A stretch of 14,881 nt of DNA. It comes from an uncultured Oscillospiraceae bacterium (GTDB taxonomy: Bacteria > Bacillota > Clostridia > Oscillospirales > Oscillospiraceae). The number at the start of each line of letters is the position of its first letter. Within the stretch, counting starts at the first letter, position 1. The notes under the pieces were generated by a model, which saw only the letters and a program-made list of their open reading frames with translations, was not told the origin of the DNA and did not search any database. A program made the position numbers and the translations under genes. Shown here in pieces: positions 1-5,492 of the stretch. The DNA is taken from the NCBI GenBank assembly GCA_934567115.1, contig CAKTJA010000015.1, positions 1-14,881 on the forward strand, read 5' to 3'.

Positions 1-693
1 CACCTGTCCAACCGCCGCAATTTTCTGGAGGAGGCGTACGAGGCCGCCGAAGCCTTCGACCGGGACGATCCCGCCATGATGTGCGAGGAGCTGGGCGATA
101 TGCTGATGCAGGTCCTCTTCAATATTCACATTGAGGAGGACGCCGGGCGCTTCACGACGGAGGACGTCACCGACCATGTGTGCAAAAAGCTGATTTTCCG
201 CCACCCCCACGTTTTCGGGACCGCCGCCCCCATGGAGAACGGCGAACAGGTCCTTGAAAGCTGGGACGTGCTCAAGCGGCAGGAGAAGGGGCAGCGGACC
301 ACTGCGGAGGCAATGGAGTCCGTCGCCCGGTCGCTTCCCGCGCTTTGGCGCGCGGACAAGCTTCAGGGCAAGGCGGCGAAGGCCGGGTTTGAGTTTCCCG
401 ACGTTTCCGGTGCGCTGGACAAGCTTGAGGAAGAGACGCGCGAGCTGCGCGAAGCGGTTGAAAACAAAACGAATTACTTTGAAGAGCTGGGCGACGTGCT
501 GTTTGCCGCCGTGAAGGTCGGCAGATTTGTCGGCGTCGATCCGGAGGCTGCGCTGGGCGCGGCCTGCGATAAATTTACCGCGCGCTTTCGCCGGATGGAG
601 CGCGCGTGCGCCGGGCGCGGCGCTTCGATGGACGCGCTTTCGCTTGAAGAGCTGGACCGCCTGTGGAACGAGGCGAAGCATTCCGATGAATAA
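1..693 (+). CDS. mazG: MazG nucleoside triphosphate pyrophosphohydrolase (5'-truncated)
   Basis: The reading frame is open from the first base, so the N-terminus lies outside the window and 230 codons plus the TAA stop remain. MazG hydrolyses (d)NTPs to NMP and pyrophosphate and is regarded as a house-cleaning enzyme acting in the cytosol. Two tandem MazG folds are visible. The first has the Mg-binding acidic helix EEAYE (residues 10-14), EELGD about 20 residues later, and the family block KLIFRHPHVF. The second has KLEEETRELREAVE followed by EELGDVLFA. The full-length family is about 260-280 residues, so perhaps 30-50 are missing. In Bacillus the homologue (YabN) lies just upstream of yabO-yabP-yabQ-divIC, which matches this neighbourhood. 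In some Firmicutes the protein carries an N-terminal methyltransferase domain; I cannot tell whether that applies here. Confidence 0.93.
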   Translation, partial: HLSNRRNFLEEAYEAAEAFDRDDPAMMCEELGDMLMQVLFNIHIEEDAGRFTTEDVTDHVCKKLIFRHPHVFGTAAPMENGEQVLESWDVLKRQEKGQRTTAEAMESVARSLPALWRADKLQGKAAKAGFEFPDVSGALDKLEEETRELREAVENKTNYFEELGDVLFAAVKVGRFVGVDPEAALGAACDKFTARFRRMERACAGRGASMDALSLEELDRLWNEAKHSDE

Positions 694-714
694 AAAGCGG
701 CGCCGCCGTTTTTT
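692..714 (+). terminator. Short hairpin with T-run at the mazG stop codon
   Basis: A-rich and G/C-rich bases pair across a three-base loop (AAAGCGGC at 694-701 with GCCGTTTT at 705-712, one G-T pair), followed directly by TTTTTTG. The core is only four G/C pairs, so termination may be partial. It separates mazG from hup. Confidence 0.55.
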
Positions 715-717
715 GTT

Positions 718-723
718 TATAAT
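718..723 (+). promoter_or_regulatory. Probable -10 box of the hup promoter
   Basis: A perfect TATAAT lies 54 bp before the hup start codon, directly after the mazG terminator. No good -35 box is seen 16-18 bp upstream, where the sequence is the terminator stem. The assignment therefore rests on the -10 box and on hup normally being strongly and separately transcribed. Confidence 0.5.
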
Positions 724-727
724 CTCA

Positions 728-748
728 CCGAAGAAACATCCTCTTCGG
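728..748 (+). other. Stem-loop in the hup 5' leader
   Basis: CCGAAGA (728-734) pairs perfectly with TCTTCGG (742-748) around a seven-base loop. No T-run follows, so it is not a terminator. It would sit near the 5' end of the hup mRNA, upstream of the SD AGGAGG at 765-770, and could stabilise the message. Confidence 0.45.
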
Positions 749-777
749 CAAATCAACATCTCTCAGGAGGCTAAATC

Positions 778-1050
778 ATGAATAAGACCGAACTCATCGC
801 TGCCGCTGCCGAAAAGGCCGGCGTGTCCAAGAAGGACTCTGAAGCCGTCGTTACCGCCGCGCTGGACGCCATCGCCGAATCCCTCAAGGACGGCGAGAAG
901 GTGCAGATCGTCGGCTTCGGCTCGTTCGAGGTCAAGACCCGTGCGGAGCGCACCGGCCGCAACCCCAAGACCAAGGAGGCCATCACCATTCCCGCGTCCA
1001 AGGTTCCCGTCTTCAAGGCCGGCAAGGCGCTTAAGGATATCGTCGGCTGA
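778..1050 (+). CDS. hup: HU family histone-like DNA-binding protein
   Basis: A 90-residue protein of exactly the usual HU length. It starts MNKTELIAAAAEKAG and carries the HU/IHF signature GFGSFEVKTRAERTGRNPKT (residues 46-65), in which the RNPKT tip of the beta arm inserts into the DNA minor groove, and ends with the helix KAGKALKDIVG. HU binds and bends DNA without strong sequence preference and helps compact the nucleoid. The start is fixed by SD AGGAGG seven bases upstream. The gene has its own -10 box, a structured leader and a terminator before rlbA, consistent with a strong monocistronic unit. Its position between mazG and rlbA is common in clostridia and absent from the Bacillus version of this cluster. 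Function is by family; no odd residues were seen. Confidence 0.97.
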   Translation: MNKTELIAAAAEKAGVSKKDSEAVVTAALDAIAESLKDGEKVQIVGFGSFEVKTRAERTGRNPKTKEAITIPASKVPVFKAGKALKDIVG

Positions 1051-1093
1051 TCCGTGCCGAAGGCGCGGTCGCCTTTGCGCGTATTGACAGGAC

Positions 1094-1129
1094 GGAGCGG
1101 CGGCGCGGAACCGCCGCTCCTCATTTTTC
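1094..1129 (+). terminator. Rho-independent terminator of hup, 17 bp before rlbA
   Basis: A perfect 10-bp stem (GGAGCGGCGG at 1094-1103 with CCGCCGCTCC at 1111-1120), a seven-base loop, and the tail TCATTTTT. The SD of rlbA begins only about five bases after the tail. Read-through would be the simplest way to express rlbA, so this probably works as an attenuator that lowers rlbA relative to hup. Confidence 0.8.
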
Positions 1130-1145
1130 AGGGAGGAAGTTCTCC

Positions 1146-1394
1146 ATGCGCTTGGATAAATACCTGAAGGTCTCGCGGCTCATCAAGCGGCGCACCATCG
1201 CGAACGAGGCCTGCGATCTGGGCCGCATCACGGTCAACGGACGCGTTGCCCGCGCATCGTATGACGTGAAGCCGGGCGACCGCATCGCGCTCCATTTCGG
1301 CGAGCGCACGCTTACGGTCGAGGTGCTTGCCGTTGCCGAGGCGGTGGCCAAAACGGACGCGCCCGCGCTTTACCGCGAGCTTCCGAACGACTGA
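1146..1394 (+). CDS. rlbA: RlbA/YabO-type S4-domain RNA-binding protein (RqcP family)
   Basis: An 82-residue protein that is almost entirely one S4 domain (residues 1-60: MRLDKYLKVSRLIKRRTIANEAC, then GRITVNGRVARASYDVKPGDRI). S4 domains bind structured RNA. The Bacillus homologue YabO/RqcP associates with the 50S subunit and helps RqcH add alanine tails to stalled nascent chains in ribosome-associated quality control. SD GGAGGAA sits about six bases before the ATG. The order rlbA-yabP-yabQ-divIC is conserved in spore formers, which supports this call over a heat-shock Hsp15-type S4 protein. No separate vegetative promoter was recognised, so transcription probably comes from read-through of the hup terminator. 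Confidence 0.9.
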   Translation: MRLDKYLKVSRLIKRRTIANEACDLGRITVNGRVARASYDVKPGDRIALHFGERTLTVEVLAVAEAVAKTDAPALYRELPND

Positions 1395-1397
1395 CCG

Positions 1398-1426
1398 TCA
1401 TATTCAGGACACGCCTCCCATACACT
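1398..1426 (+). promoter_or_regulatory. Sigma-E (mother-cell sporulation) promoter of yabP-yabQ
   Basis: TCATATT at 1398-1404 and CATACACT at 1419-1426 are separated by 14 bp. Both boxes and the spacing match the Bacillus sigma-E consensus (KMATATT, N13-15, CATACAHT). Transcription should begin near 1432-1434, only about 15 bases before the yabP ATG and just in front of its SD. YabP of Bacillus subtilis is known to be under sigma-E control, so context and motif agree. Confidence 0.85.
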
Positions 1427-1441
1427 GTGGTGTATGGGAGG
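1414..1441 (+). repeat. Perfect inverted repeat joining the sigma-E -10 box to the yabP SD
   Basis: CCTCCCATACA (1414-1424) and TGTATGGGAGG (1431-1441) are exact reverse complements around the six-base loop CTGTGG. The left arm contains the start of the sigma-E -10 box and the right arm contains the SD GGGAGG (1436-1441), seven bases before the ATG. A transcript coming from rlbA would fold the SD into an 11-bp stem, whereas a transcript starting near 1433 would lack the left arm. Confidence 0.85.
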
Positions 1442-1448
1442 TTTGATT

Positions 1449-1736
1449 ATGGCTTATGAAAACACCAACTACGGCGCGGGCGCGCACCGGATCGAGCTGG
1501 ACGGACGCGAGAGCCTGACCGTCTCCGGCGTGGACGATGTGGACCGCTTTGACGAAAATGAGATCGTAATGTCCACATCCGCCGGGACGCTGATCGTTAC
1601 CGGCGAGGGGCTGCATATCGGCAAGCTCAGTCTGGACGGCGGCGAGCTGCACGTGGACGGTCATATTGATTCGCTCAGCTACGAGGACGCGTCCGGAGGC
1701 TCCGGCGGTCTGCTCAGCCGCCTGTTCGGGGGCTGA
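1449..1736 (+). CDS. yabP: Sporulation protein YabP
   Basis: A 95-residue YabP/YqfC-family protein. The core (residues 12-78) reads HRIELDGRESLTVSGVDDVD, then the family block FDENEIVMSTSAGTLIVTGEGLHIGKL, SLDGGELHVDGHIDSLSY, and a short Gly/Ser-rich tail ending RLFGG. The family is needed for spore formation and, with YabQ, for spore coat assembly and cortex formation in the mother cell. I chose the ATG at 1449 rather than the in-frame ATG at 1434, because 1434 lies at the predicted transcription start and 1449 has SD GGGAGG at seven bases. Regulation by sigma-E is visible upstream. The stop precedes the yabQ ATG by four bases, so the two are co-transcribed and probably translationally coupled. 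Confidence 0.93.
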   Translation: MAYENTNYGAGAHRIELDGRESLTVSGVDDVDRFDENEIVMSTSAGTLIVTGEGLHIGKLSLDGGELHVDGHIDSLSYEDASGGSGGLLSRLFGG

Positions 1737-1740
1737 GCAT

Positions 1741-2403
1741 ATGGGAATAGAGATCGGCGCGCAGTTCAGCGCCCTGTGGAAATCGCTCCTGCTCGGCGCG
1801 GGCTTCGCCCTGCTCTACGACGCGCTGCGTGCGGTCCGCCGGCTCCGCCGGCAGCGCCGCGCTTCGGCGACCGGCGTGACCGACGCGCTTTTCTGCATCG
1901 TGCTTGCCGTTACGCTGTCCGCCTTCTCTCTGCGCGTCGGAAACGGGGAGCTGCGGCTGTATATGCTCTTTGCGGTGATCGTCGGCGCGGCGGTCTCCTT
2001 TGCGCTGCTGTCTCCGCTTCTGCGTCCGCTGTGGGACTTCTGGGCGGAGAGCATGTCCGAATTTCTGCGGATCCTGCGCCTCCCGCTCTGTCTGCTGAAA
2101 AAATATTGCGGCAGACTGTACAAAATTGGCAAAAAGCTCTTCCTTTTTCAGAAAAGGTCCTTTATAATAGGAAATTACAGGCGGTCGGCGCGTCGGGCGC
2201 GCCGGGCCGCGGAACGAAAGGGAGGCATACATTATGGCGGCGAAGGGTCGAAAGCGAAACAGCGCGTTTCCGGGGCTTCTCGTTCTCGCGCTGCTGCTTC
2301 TCATAGGCGCTCACCTGCTGGGACTGCAGCGGAAGATCGAGGGCGCGGAGACGGAAAAGCAGGCGCTCGCCGCTCAGGTGGAGGCGCAGCGCCGGGAAAA
2401 TGA
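1741..2403 (+). CDS. yabQ: Sporulation protein YabQ (with unusual C-terminal extension)
   Basis: A membrane protein of the YabQ family, needed for spore cortex formation. The start at 1741 follows yabP by four bases with only a weak G-rich SD, which suggests translational coupling. Hydrophobic segments are visible near residues 6-26, 45-62 and 72-94. The motif LLLGAGFALLYDALRAVRRL near the N-terminus is typical of the family, and a basic stretch LLKKYCGRLYKIGKKLFLFQKR follows. From about residue 145 the protein becomes Arg/Gly/Ala-rich and low in complexity, and the last 56 codons overlap divIC by 170 bp in another frame. That tail is probably an open-frame artefact of high GC or a lost stop codon rather than a functional domain. 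The predicted family core ends near 2190. Confidence 0.85.
   Translation: MGIEIGAQFSALWKSLLLGAGFALLYDALRAVRRLRRQRRASATGVTDALFCIVLAVTLSAFSLRVGNGELRLYMLFAVIVGAAVSFALLSPLLRPLWDFWAESMSEFLRILRLPLCLLKKYCGRLYKIGKKLFLFQKRSFIIGNYRRSARRARRAAERKGGIHYGGEGSKAKQRVSGASRSRAAASHRRSPAGTAAEDRGRGDGKAGARRSGGGAAPGK
2163..2168 (+). promoter_or_regulatory. Possible vegetative -10 box for divIC inside yabQ
   Basis: A perfect TATAAT lies in a locally AT-rich stretch 66 bp before the divIC start. There is no convincing -35 box at 16-18 bp. It is offered because divIC is needed in growing cells while yabP-yabQ are sporulation genes, so a promoter here would make sense. Confidence 0.35.
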
Positions 2404-2521
2404 GTCGCTGAAGGCGGCGCTCAGCAAGGCGGGCGACGAGGAGTATCTTCAGCAGCTTGCCCGAGAGCAGCTTGATATGGTCGCTCCCGGCGAAAAGGTA
2501 TTCTATGATGTGAGCAATTGA
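2234..2521 (+). CDS. divIC: DivIC/FtsB-family septum formation protein
   Basis: A 95-residue bitopic membrane protein. It has a short basic cytoplasmic start (MAAKGRKRN), one membrane segment at about residues 13-30 (GLLVLALLLLIGAHLLGL), then an extracellular coiled coil at about 33-65 rich in Glu, Lys, Gln and Ala, and the terminal block EEYLQQLAREQLDMVAPGE typical of DivIC/FtsB. This protein works with FtsL and DivIB in the division complex that activates septal wall synthesis. The SD AGGGAGG lies about nine bases upstream of the ATG. Its place as the last gene of the rlbA-yabP-yabQ-divIC series matches Bacillus. It begins inside the open yabQ frame. A strong bidirectional terminator follows. 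Confidence 0.9.
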   Translation: MAAKGRKRNSAFPGLLVLALLLLIGAHLLGLQRKIEGAETEKQALAAQVEAQRRENESLKAALSKAGDEEYLQQLAREQLDMVAPGEKVFYDVSN

Positions 2522-2585
2522 CGCGGACGGATGCTTTGACCGTCGTGTTCAGCCGCTCCGTATGGGAGCGCGGAGGATAAGAAAA

Positions 2586-2625
2586 CGGGACCCGGATCAT
2601 TCGATCCGGGTCCCGCTGTGTTTTT
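2586..2625. terminator. Bidirectional terminator between divIC and the PAP2 gene
   Basis: A perfect 13-bp stem (2586-2598 with 2603-2615) with loop ATTC. On the plus strand CTGTGTTTTT follows; on the minus strand TTTTCTTAT follows. It lies between convergent genes and so can serve both. The stem core is nearly identical to the one at 6522-6547. Confidence 0.9.
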
Positions 2626-2685
2626 CGGCAAAAGAAGACCGCGCCCTGTGTCCGCGCTTGAGAATGGGACGCGACGGGCGGCACT

Positions 2686-3213
2686 CTACGCACGCGGCTG
2701 CGGCGCGCGGCGGCCCCCCAGACGGAACGCAAGCTCACCGATGGCGACGCCCAGCACGGCGGCAAAGAGAACGTCGCTGGGAAAATGCACGTACAGGTAC
2801 AGCCTTGAAAATGCGATCAGCGCGGCGAGCGGGACCGCCGCCCAGCCAAAGCGGTGATCCGTCCTTGTCAGCACCGTCGCGCCGATGACGGACGAGAGCG
2901 TGTGCCCGGAGGGAAAGGAGCAATCCGCCGGGGAGGGGATCAGGAGCCGAACGCCCGGATCGAGCCAGCAGGGGCGCGGGCGGGCGATCAGGTTCTTCAA
3001 AAACAGGTTACCCACCAGAACGCCCGCCGCCAGCCCCGCCAGCAGGATCACACCCTGACGGCGGTATTTTCGGGTACACAAAAGACAGACCGCAGATAGA
3101 AGCCAGACCGCCCCGCCGTTGCCGAGGGCCGAGACCGCCGGCATAAAAAGGTCGAGAAAGCCGCAGGAAAGATTCTCTCGGATCCAATGGAGAACGCCCC
3201 AGTCAAGTCCCAT
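2686..3213 (-). CDS. PAP2-family membrane phosphatase
   Basis: A 175-residue integral membrane protein with all three PAP2 motifs: K-x6-RP (K73 to R80-P81), PSGH (101-104) and SR-x5-H-x3-D (S136, R137, H143, D147). The histidines H104 and H143 would act as acid/base and phospho-acceptor. Such proteins remove phosphate from lipid phosphates at the outer face of the membrane; small clostridial members often act on undecaprenyl pyrophosphate (BcrC-like), which would recycle the cell-wall carrier lipid, but the substrate cannot be read from sequence. The ATG at 3213 has SD GGAAAGGAG about eight bases upstream. The longer open frame upstream has no SD and a non-membrane, Arg/Pro-rich start, so it was rejected. 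It lies downstream of, and in the same direction as, a wall hydrolase. Confidence 0.9.
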   Translation of the reverse strand: MGLDWGVLHWIRENLSCGFLDLFMPAVSALGNGGAVWLLSAVCLLCTRKYRRQGVILLAGLAAGVLVGNLFLKNLIARPRPCWLDPGVRLLIPSPADCSFPSGHTLSSVIGATVLTRTDHRFGWAAVPLAALIAFSRLYLYVHFPSDVLFAAVLGVAIGELAFRLGGRRAPQPRA

Positions 3214-3272
3214 AAAATAACTCCTTTCCCTTCTGCCGCCCGGTGCGCCCCGGAGCCGCGGCAAATAACCGA

Positions 3273-3303
3273 CTGACCGGCAGCGTTTACAGCTGCCGGT
3301 CAG
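3273..3303 (-). terminator. Hairpin after the M23 hydrolase gene
   Basis: A perfect 12-bp stem (CTGACCGGCAGC with GCTGCCGGTCAG) around a seven-base loop, 45 bp after the hydrolase stop. The minus-strand tail TCGGTTATTT is only moderately T-rich, so termination may be partial and allow some read-through into the PAP2 gene. No clear separate PAP2 promoter was seen in 3214-3347. Confidence 0.6.
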
Positions 3304-3347
3304 AGAATGCGGGGGCCGCCCCGGCGAGGGCGCGGACACACCGCCGC

Positions 3348-5156
3348 TTATGAAAGATATCGCAGCGGATTGACGTAGCTGCCGTTGTACTGGATCCCGA
3401 AGTGGCAGTGAACGCCGCTGGCTACGCCGCTTCGACCGGCCCTTGCGACCGCCTGACCCTTATAGACCGTCTGTCCCACGGACACCAGCAGAGAGCTGTT
3501 GTGCTCGTAATAGGTCTTGAAGCCGTTCTGATGGTCGATAATGACCACGTTGCCCATCGCGCCCTTATAGCCGGAGTAGATCACCTTTCCGCCGTCCGCC
3601 GCGTAGATCGTCGTCCCGTAGGGCACCGCGATGTCGATGCCCTTGTGGTTGGTGGACGCGCCGCGGATGCCGGTGTTGCGATAGCCGAAGTACGAGGTGA
3701 TGCGGCCGCTCGTCGGCCAGCGGAAGCTTCCGGTCGGATACCAGCTCGGACGCTCCTTCGTGCCCTGAGCGCGGCGCTCGGTCACAGGCTCGGAAAGCGT
3801 GACGCTGGAGATGATGCTACGCTCCGTCTCCTCGCCGTTGATATAGATAACGTCGGCCACCACGTCCGCCGATCCGTAAACGCCCTTGGAGAGAACACGG
3901 TAGTCGCCCTTATACATGCTTGCGTCGTCAACATAGGTGATATCGTACTGAACGTCCTCCACATAGTTCTGCCGCTCGGTGACCACAACGGTCAGGTACG
4001 GCACCGCGTTGGAGAGCGTCAGCTCGTCGCCGATCTGAAGACGGTTGATGTCAAAGCCCGGGTTGAGGGCAAGCAGCTCCTTCGAGGACATGCCGTGACC
4101 GTTTGCGATGCCGCTCCACGTGTCGCCCTTGACGACCGTGTAGGTCACCTCGCCGGCCTTGGTGGAGTTGAGCAGCTCCGCGATGTGGCCGAGGTTGACG
4201 ATGCTCTCCGTCGGCACGTAGCCCTCGGCGATGCGGACGTTTTCCACGAAATCGACCGTCAGCGTGTCCTGCGAGATATAGCTTTCCTTCAGCTGGTCGA
4301 GCAGTCCCTCCAGTGCGCCCGCGTACTCGGTCGAGCCGACCAGCTCGTCGTTGATATACAGGGAGTAGCCCTTTGTGACAAGCCCTACCTCGTCGCTGAG
4401 CGATTCCTCGAGCGTCTCCTGCTCGGACAGCTCGCTGCGGGCGACTATCCGGCTGGAATACTGAATGGAGCTGTCGGAAAAGGAGAAGGATTTTCCGAGC
4501 GTCTCGGAGGTGATGCTTTCAAGGCTTGCCGCGACGCGCTTCGCATCGCGCACGCTCGCCACCGTGTCAAGCGCTTTCCCGTCGTAGATAACGGTCGTGC
4601 CGATGGTGTAGCGCGTAAGGAGCATGGCGGCGGCGGCAATGACGAGCGCCCCGCCGACAAAGATGAGCGGATGGTACTTCTCCGCACGCCACTTGACCGC
4701 CCGCCGTCCGCCGGTGCGGCGAATGTGCAGTCCGCGAAGCCGGTGCAGCTGCTCACGCGCCAGCGCGCCCCAATACGGGAGCATGCCGAACAAAAACAGC
4801 AGCAGCTGCATCGCGACGTTTCCGGATTCCGGGAAATTGCGGGCGTGCGCCTCATGCACCGTTTTCTTCGCATGGCTGTGCGCCCTGCGCAGCCGCTGGC
4901 CGATCGGCTCCTCCACCGCGTACTCCCTCGCCCTGTCAAACAGGTCGGCGAGCAGAGCGCCGAAGCGCCGGGCATACTCCCCTGCCTTGCCAAGCAGCTC
5001 AACGAGCAGAGCGCCGAAGCGCCGGGCGTATTCCCGCGCCTTGCCGAGCAGAGCGGCGAACGACGCCGCAAGCAGACCGCCCAGCGCCACTGCCCGGGCG
5101 GCGTAAGCATTGGCGGAGGTGCGATCCCCCCGCCGTTTTCCTGTGCGTTGTTTCAT
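3348..5156 (-). CDS. Membrane-anchored LysM-G5-M23 peptidoglycan endopeptidase
   Basis: About 602 residues (numbering here counts from a GTG two codons upstream). An N-terminal cytoplasmic region contains a near-perfect 18-residue duplication (LLGKA-EYARRFGALL, about 38-73) and a degenerate third copy. Hydrophobic stretches lie at about 117-133 and at 165-183, the latter being the likely anchor. Outside follow an alpha/beta region (190-335), a LysM domain (341-383: YTVVKGDTWSGIA to LQIGDELTL) that binds glycan strands, a G5 domain (about 390-467) and a C-terminal M23/LytM domain (487-600). The zinc ligands are present in HKGID (H506, D510) and HCHF (H587), with H585 as catalytic residue. The protein probably cleaves peptide cross-bridges in the wall. 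I prefer ATG at 5156, preceded by GGGGTGA, over the GTG at 5162. Confidence 0.92.
   Translation of the reverse strand: MKQRTGKRRGDRTSANAYAARAVALGGLLAASFAALLGKAREYARRFGALLVELLGKAGEYARRFGALLADLFDRAREYAVEEPIGQRLRRAHSHAKKTVHEAHARNFPESGNVAMQLLLFLFGMLPYWGALAREQLHRLRGLHIRRTGGRRAVKWRAEKYHPLIFVGGALVIAAAAMLLTRYTIGTTVIYDGKALDTVASVRDAKRVAASLESITSETLGKSFSFSDSSIQYSSRIVARSELSEQETLEESLSDEVGLVTKGYSLYINDELVGSTEYAGALEGLLDQLKESYISQDTLTVDFVENVRIAEGYVPTESIVNLGHIAELLNSTKAGEVTYTVVKGDTWSGIANGHGMSSKELLALNPGFDINRLQIGDELTLSNAVPYLTVVVTERQNYVEDVQYDITYVDDASMYKGDYRVLSKGVYGSADVVADVIYINGEETERSIISSVTLSEPVTERRAQGTKERPSWYPTGSFRWPTSGRITSYFGYRNTGIRGASTNHKGIDIAVPYGTTIYAADGGKVIYSGYKGAMGNVVIIDHQNGFKTYYEHNSSLLVSVGQTVYKGQAVARAGRSGVASGVHCHFGIQYNGSYVNPLRYLS
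4950..5057 (-). repeat. Two tandem 54-bp repeats in the M23 gene
   Basis: Units 4950-5003 and 5004-5057 share an identical first 24 bases and differ at scattered positions after that. They encode the two 18-residue copies of the LLGKA-EYARRFGALL helix. A more degenerate third copy lies toward 4914-4949. Confidence 0.85.
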
Positions 5157-5351
5157 GTTCACCCCATAAAATAAAAACCGGTTAAAGTGGTTACAATTTG
5201 TAATAAATGTAATATACCCTTTTTCCCGCCCCGCGTCAAGCCCTCCTCCCCCGCCGGCGCGCCGCGCGGGCGCGGCAGGAAAAGGGAGCGGCTCAACATT
5301 TTGCCGTATTTCCCTTGTTTCGGCACAACATCTTCCGTTTTTTCGTGTATT

Positions 5352-5381
5352 TTGACCGGTTTAAAACGGGAAAATTAAAAT
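5352..5381 (+). promoter_or_regulatory. Upstream pta promoter candidate
   Basis: TTGACC (5352-5357), an 18-bp spacer and TAAAAT (5376-5381) each match the sigma-A consensus at five of six positions. It would give a leader of about 105 bases before pta. Confidence 0.55.
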
Positions 5382-5404
5382 TGTAAATTTTTTATGATTT
5401 CCTG

Positions 5405-5433
5405 TTGTGACCCGAAAAAAAGAGGTGTATACT
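5405..5433 (+). promoter_or_regulatory. Downstream pta promoter candidate
   Basis: TTGTGA (5405-5410), exactly 17 bp, then TATACT (5428-5433). The -10 box lies within the small palindrome GTATACTATAC (5427-5437), which could be an operator or chance. Transcription would start near 5440, giving a leader of about 53 bases. Confidence 0.6.
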
Positions 5434-5492
5434 ATACCCCGTTAATTCGCGCCGCTCATTGCGGACGCTTTATACTGTCAGGAGGAATTTTC

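Larger units (their letters stand above)
5157..5492. other. Divergent, AT-rich promoter region between the M23 gene and pta
   Basis: About 335 bp without a gene. The M23 side (5165-5215) is AT-rich and holds the short palindrome TTACAATTTGTAA (5191-5203) and two TGTAAT copies at 5199 and 5208. A minus-strand TTGTAA-N17-TATTTT pair exists but would leave almost no leader, so I do not call it as the M23 promoter. The middle (5221-5290) is GC-rich with no recognised element. The pta side holds two promoter candidates, listed separately. Confidence 0.5.

Noticed and set aside
1666..1740. Upstream extension of yabQ into yabP
   Set aside because: The extension lies wholly inside yabP in another frame, has no SD, and the family N-terminus begins at the ATG at 1741.
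3214..3339. Longer N-terminus for the PAP2 protein
   Set aside because: No SD, Arg/Pro-rich sequence unlike a membrane protein start, and it would include the hairpin at 3273-3303; the ATG at 3213 has a good SD.
3402..5174. 590-codon open frame on the plus strand
   Set aside because: It is antisense to the M23 hydrolase gene; its translation is low-complexity Arg/Ala/Val/Asp-rich without motifs, as expected from GC-rich third positions on the opposite strand.
5191..5213. Possible WalR-type box before the M23 hydrolase (TGTAAT repeated)
   Set aside because: The two TGTAAT copies are spaced three bases apart, whereas the known WalR site needs five; the palindrome TTACAATTTGTAA is short and may be chance.
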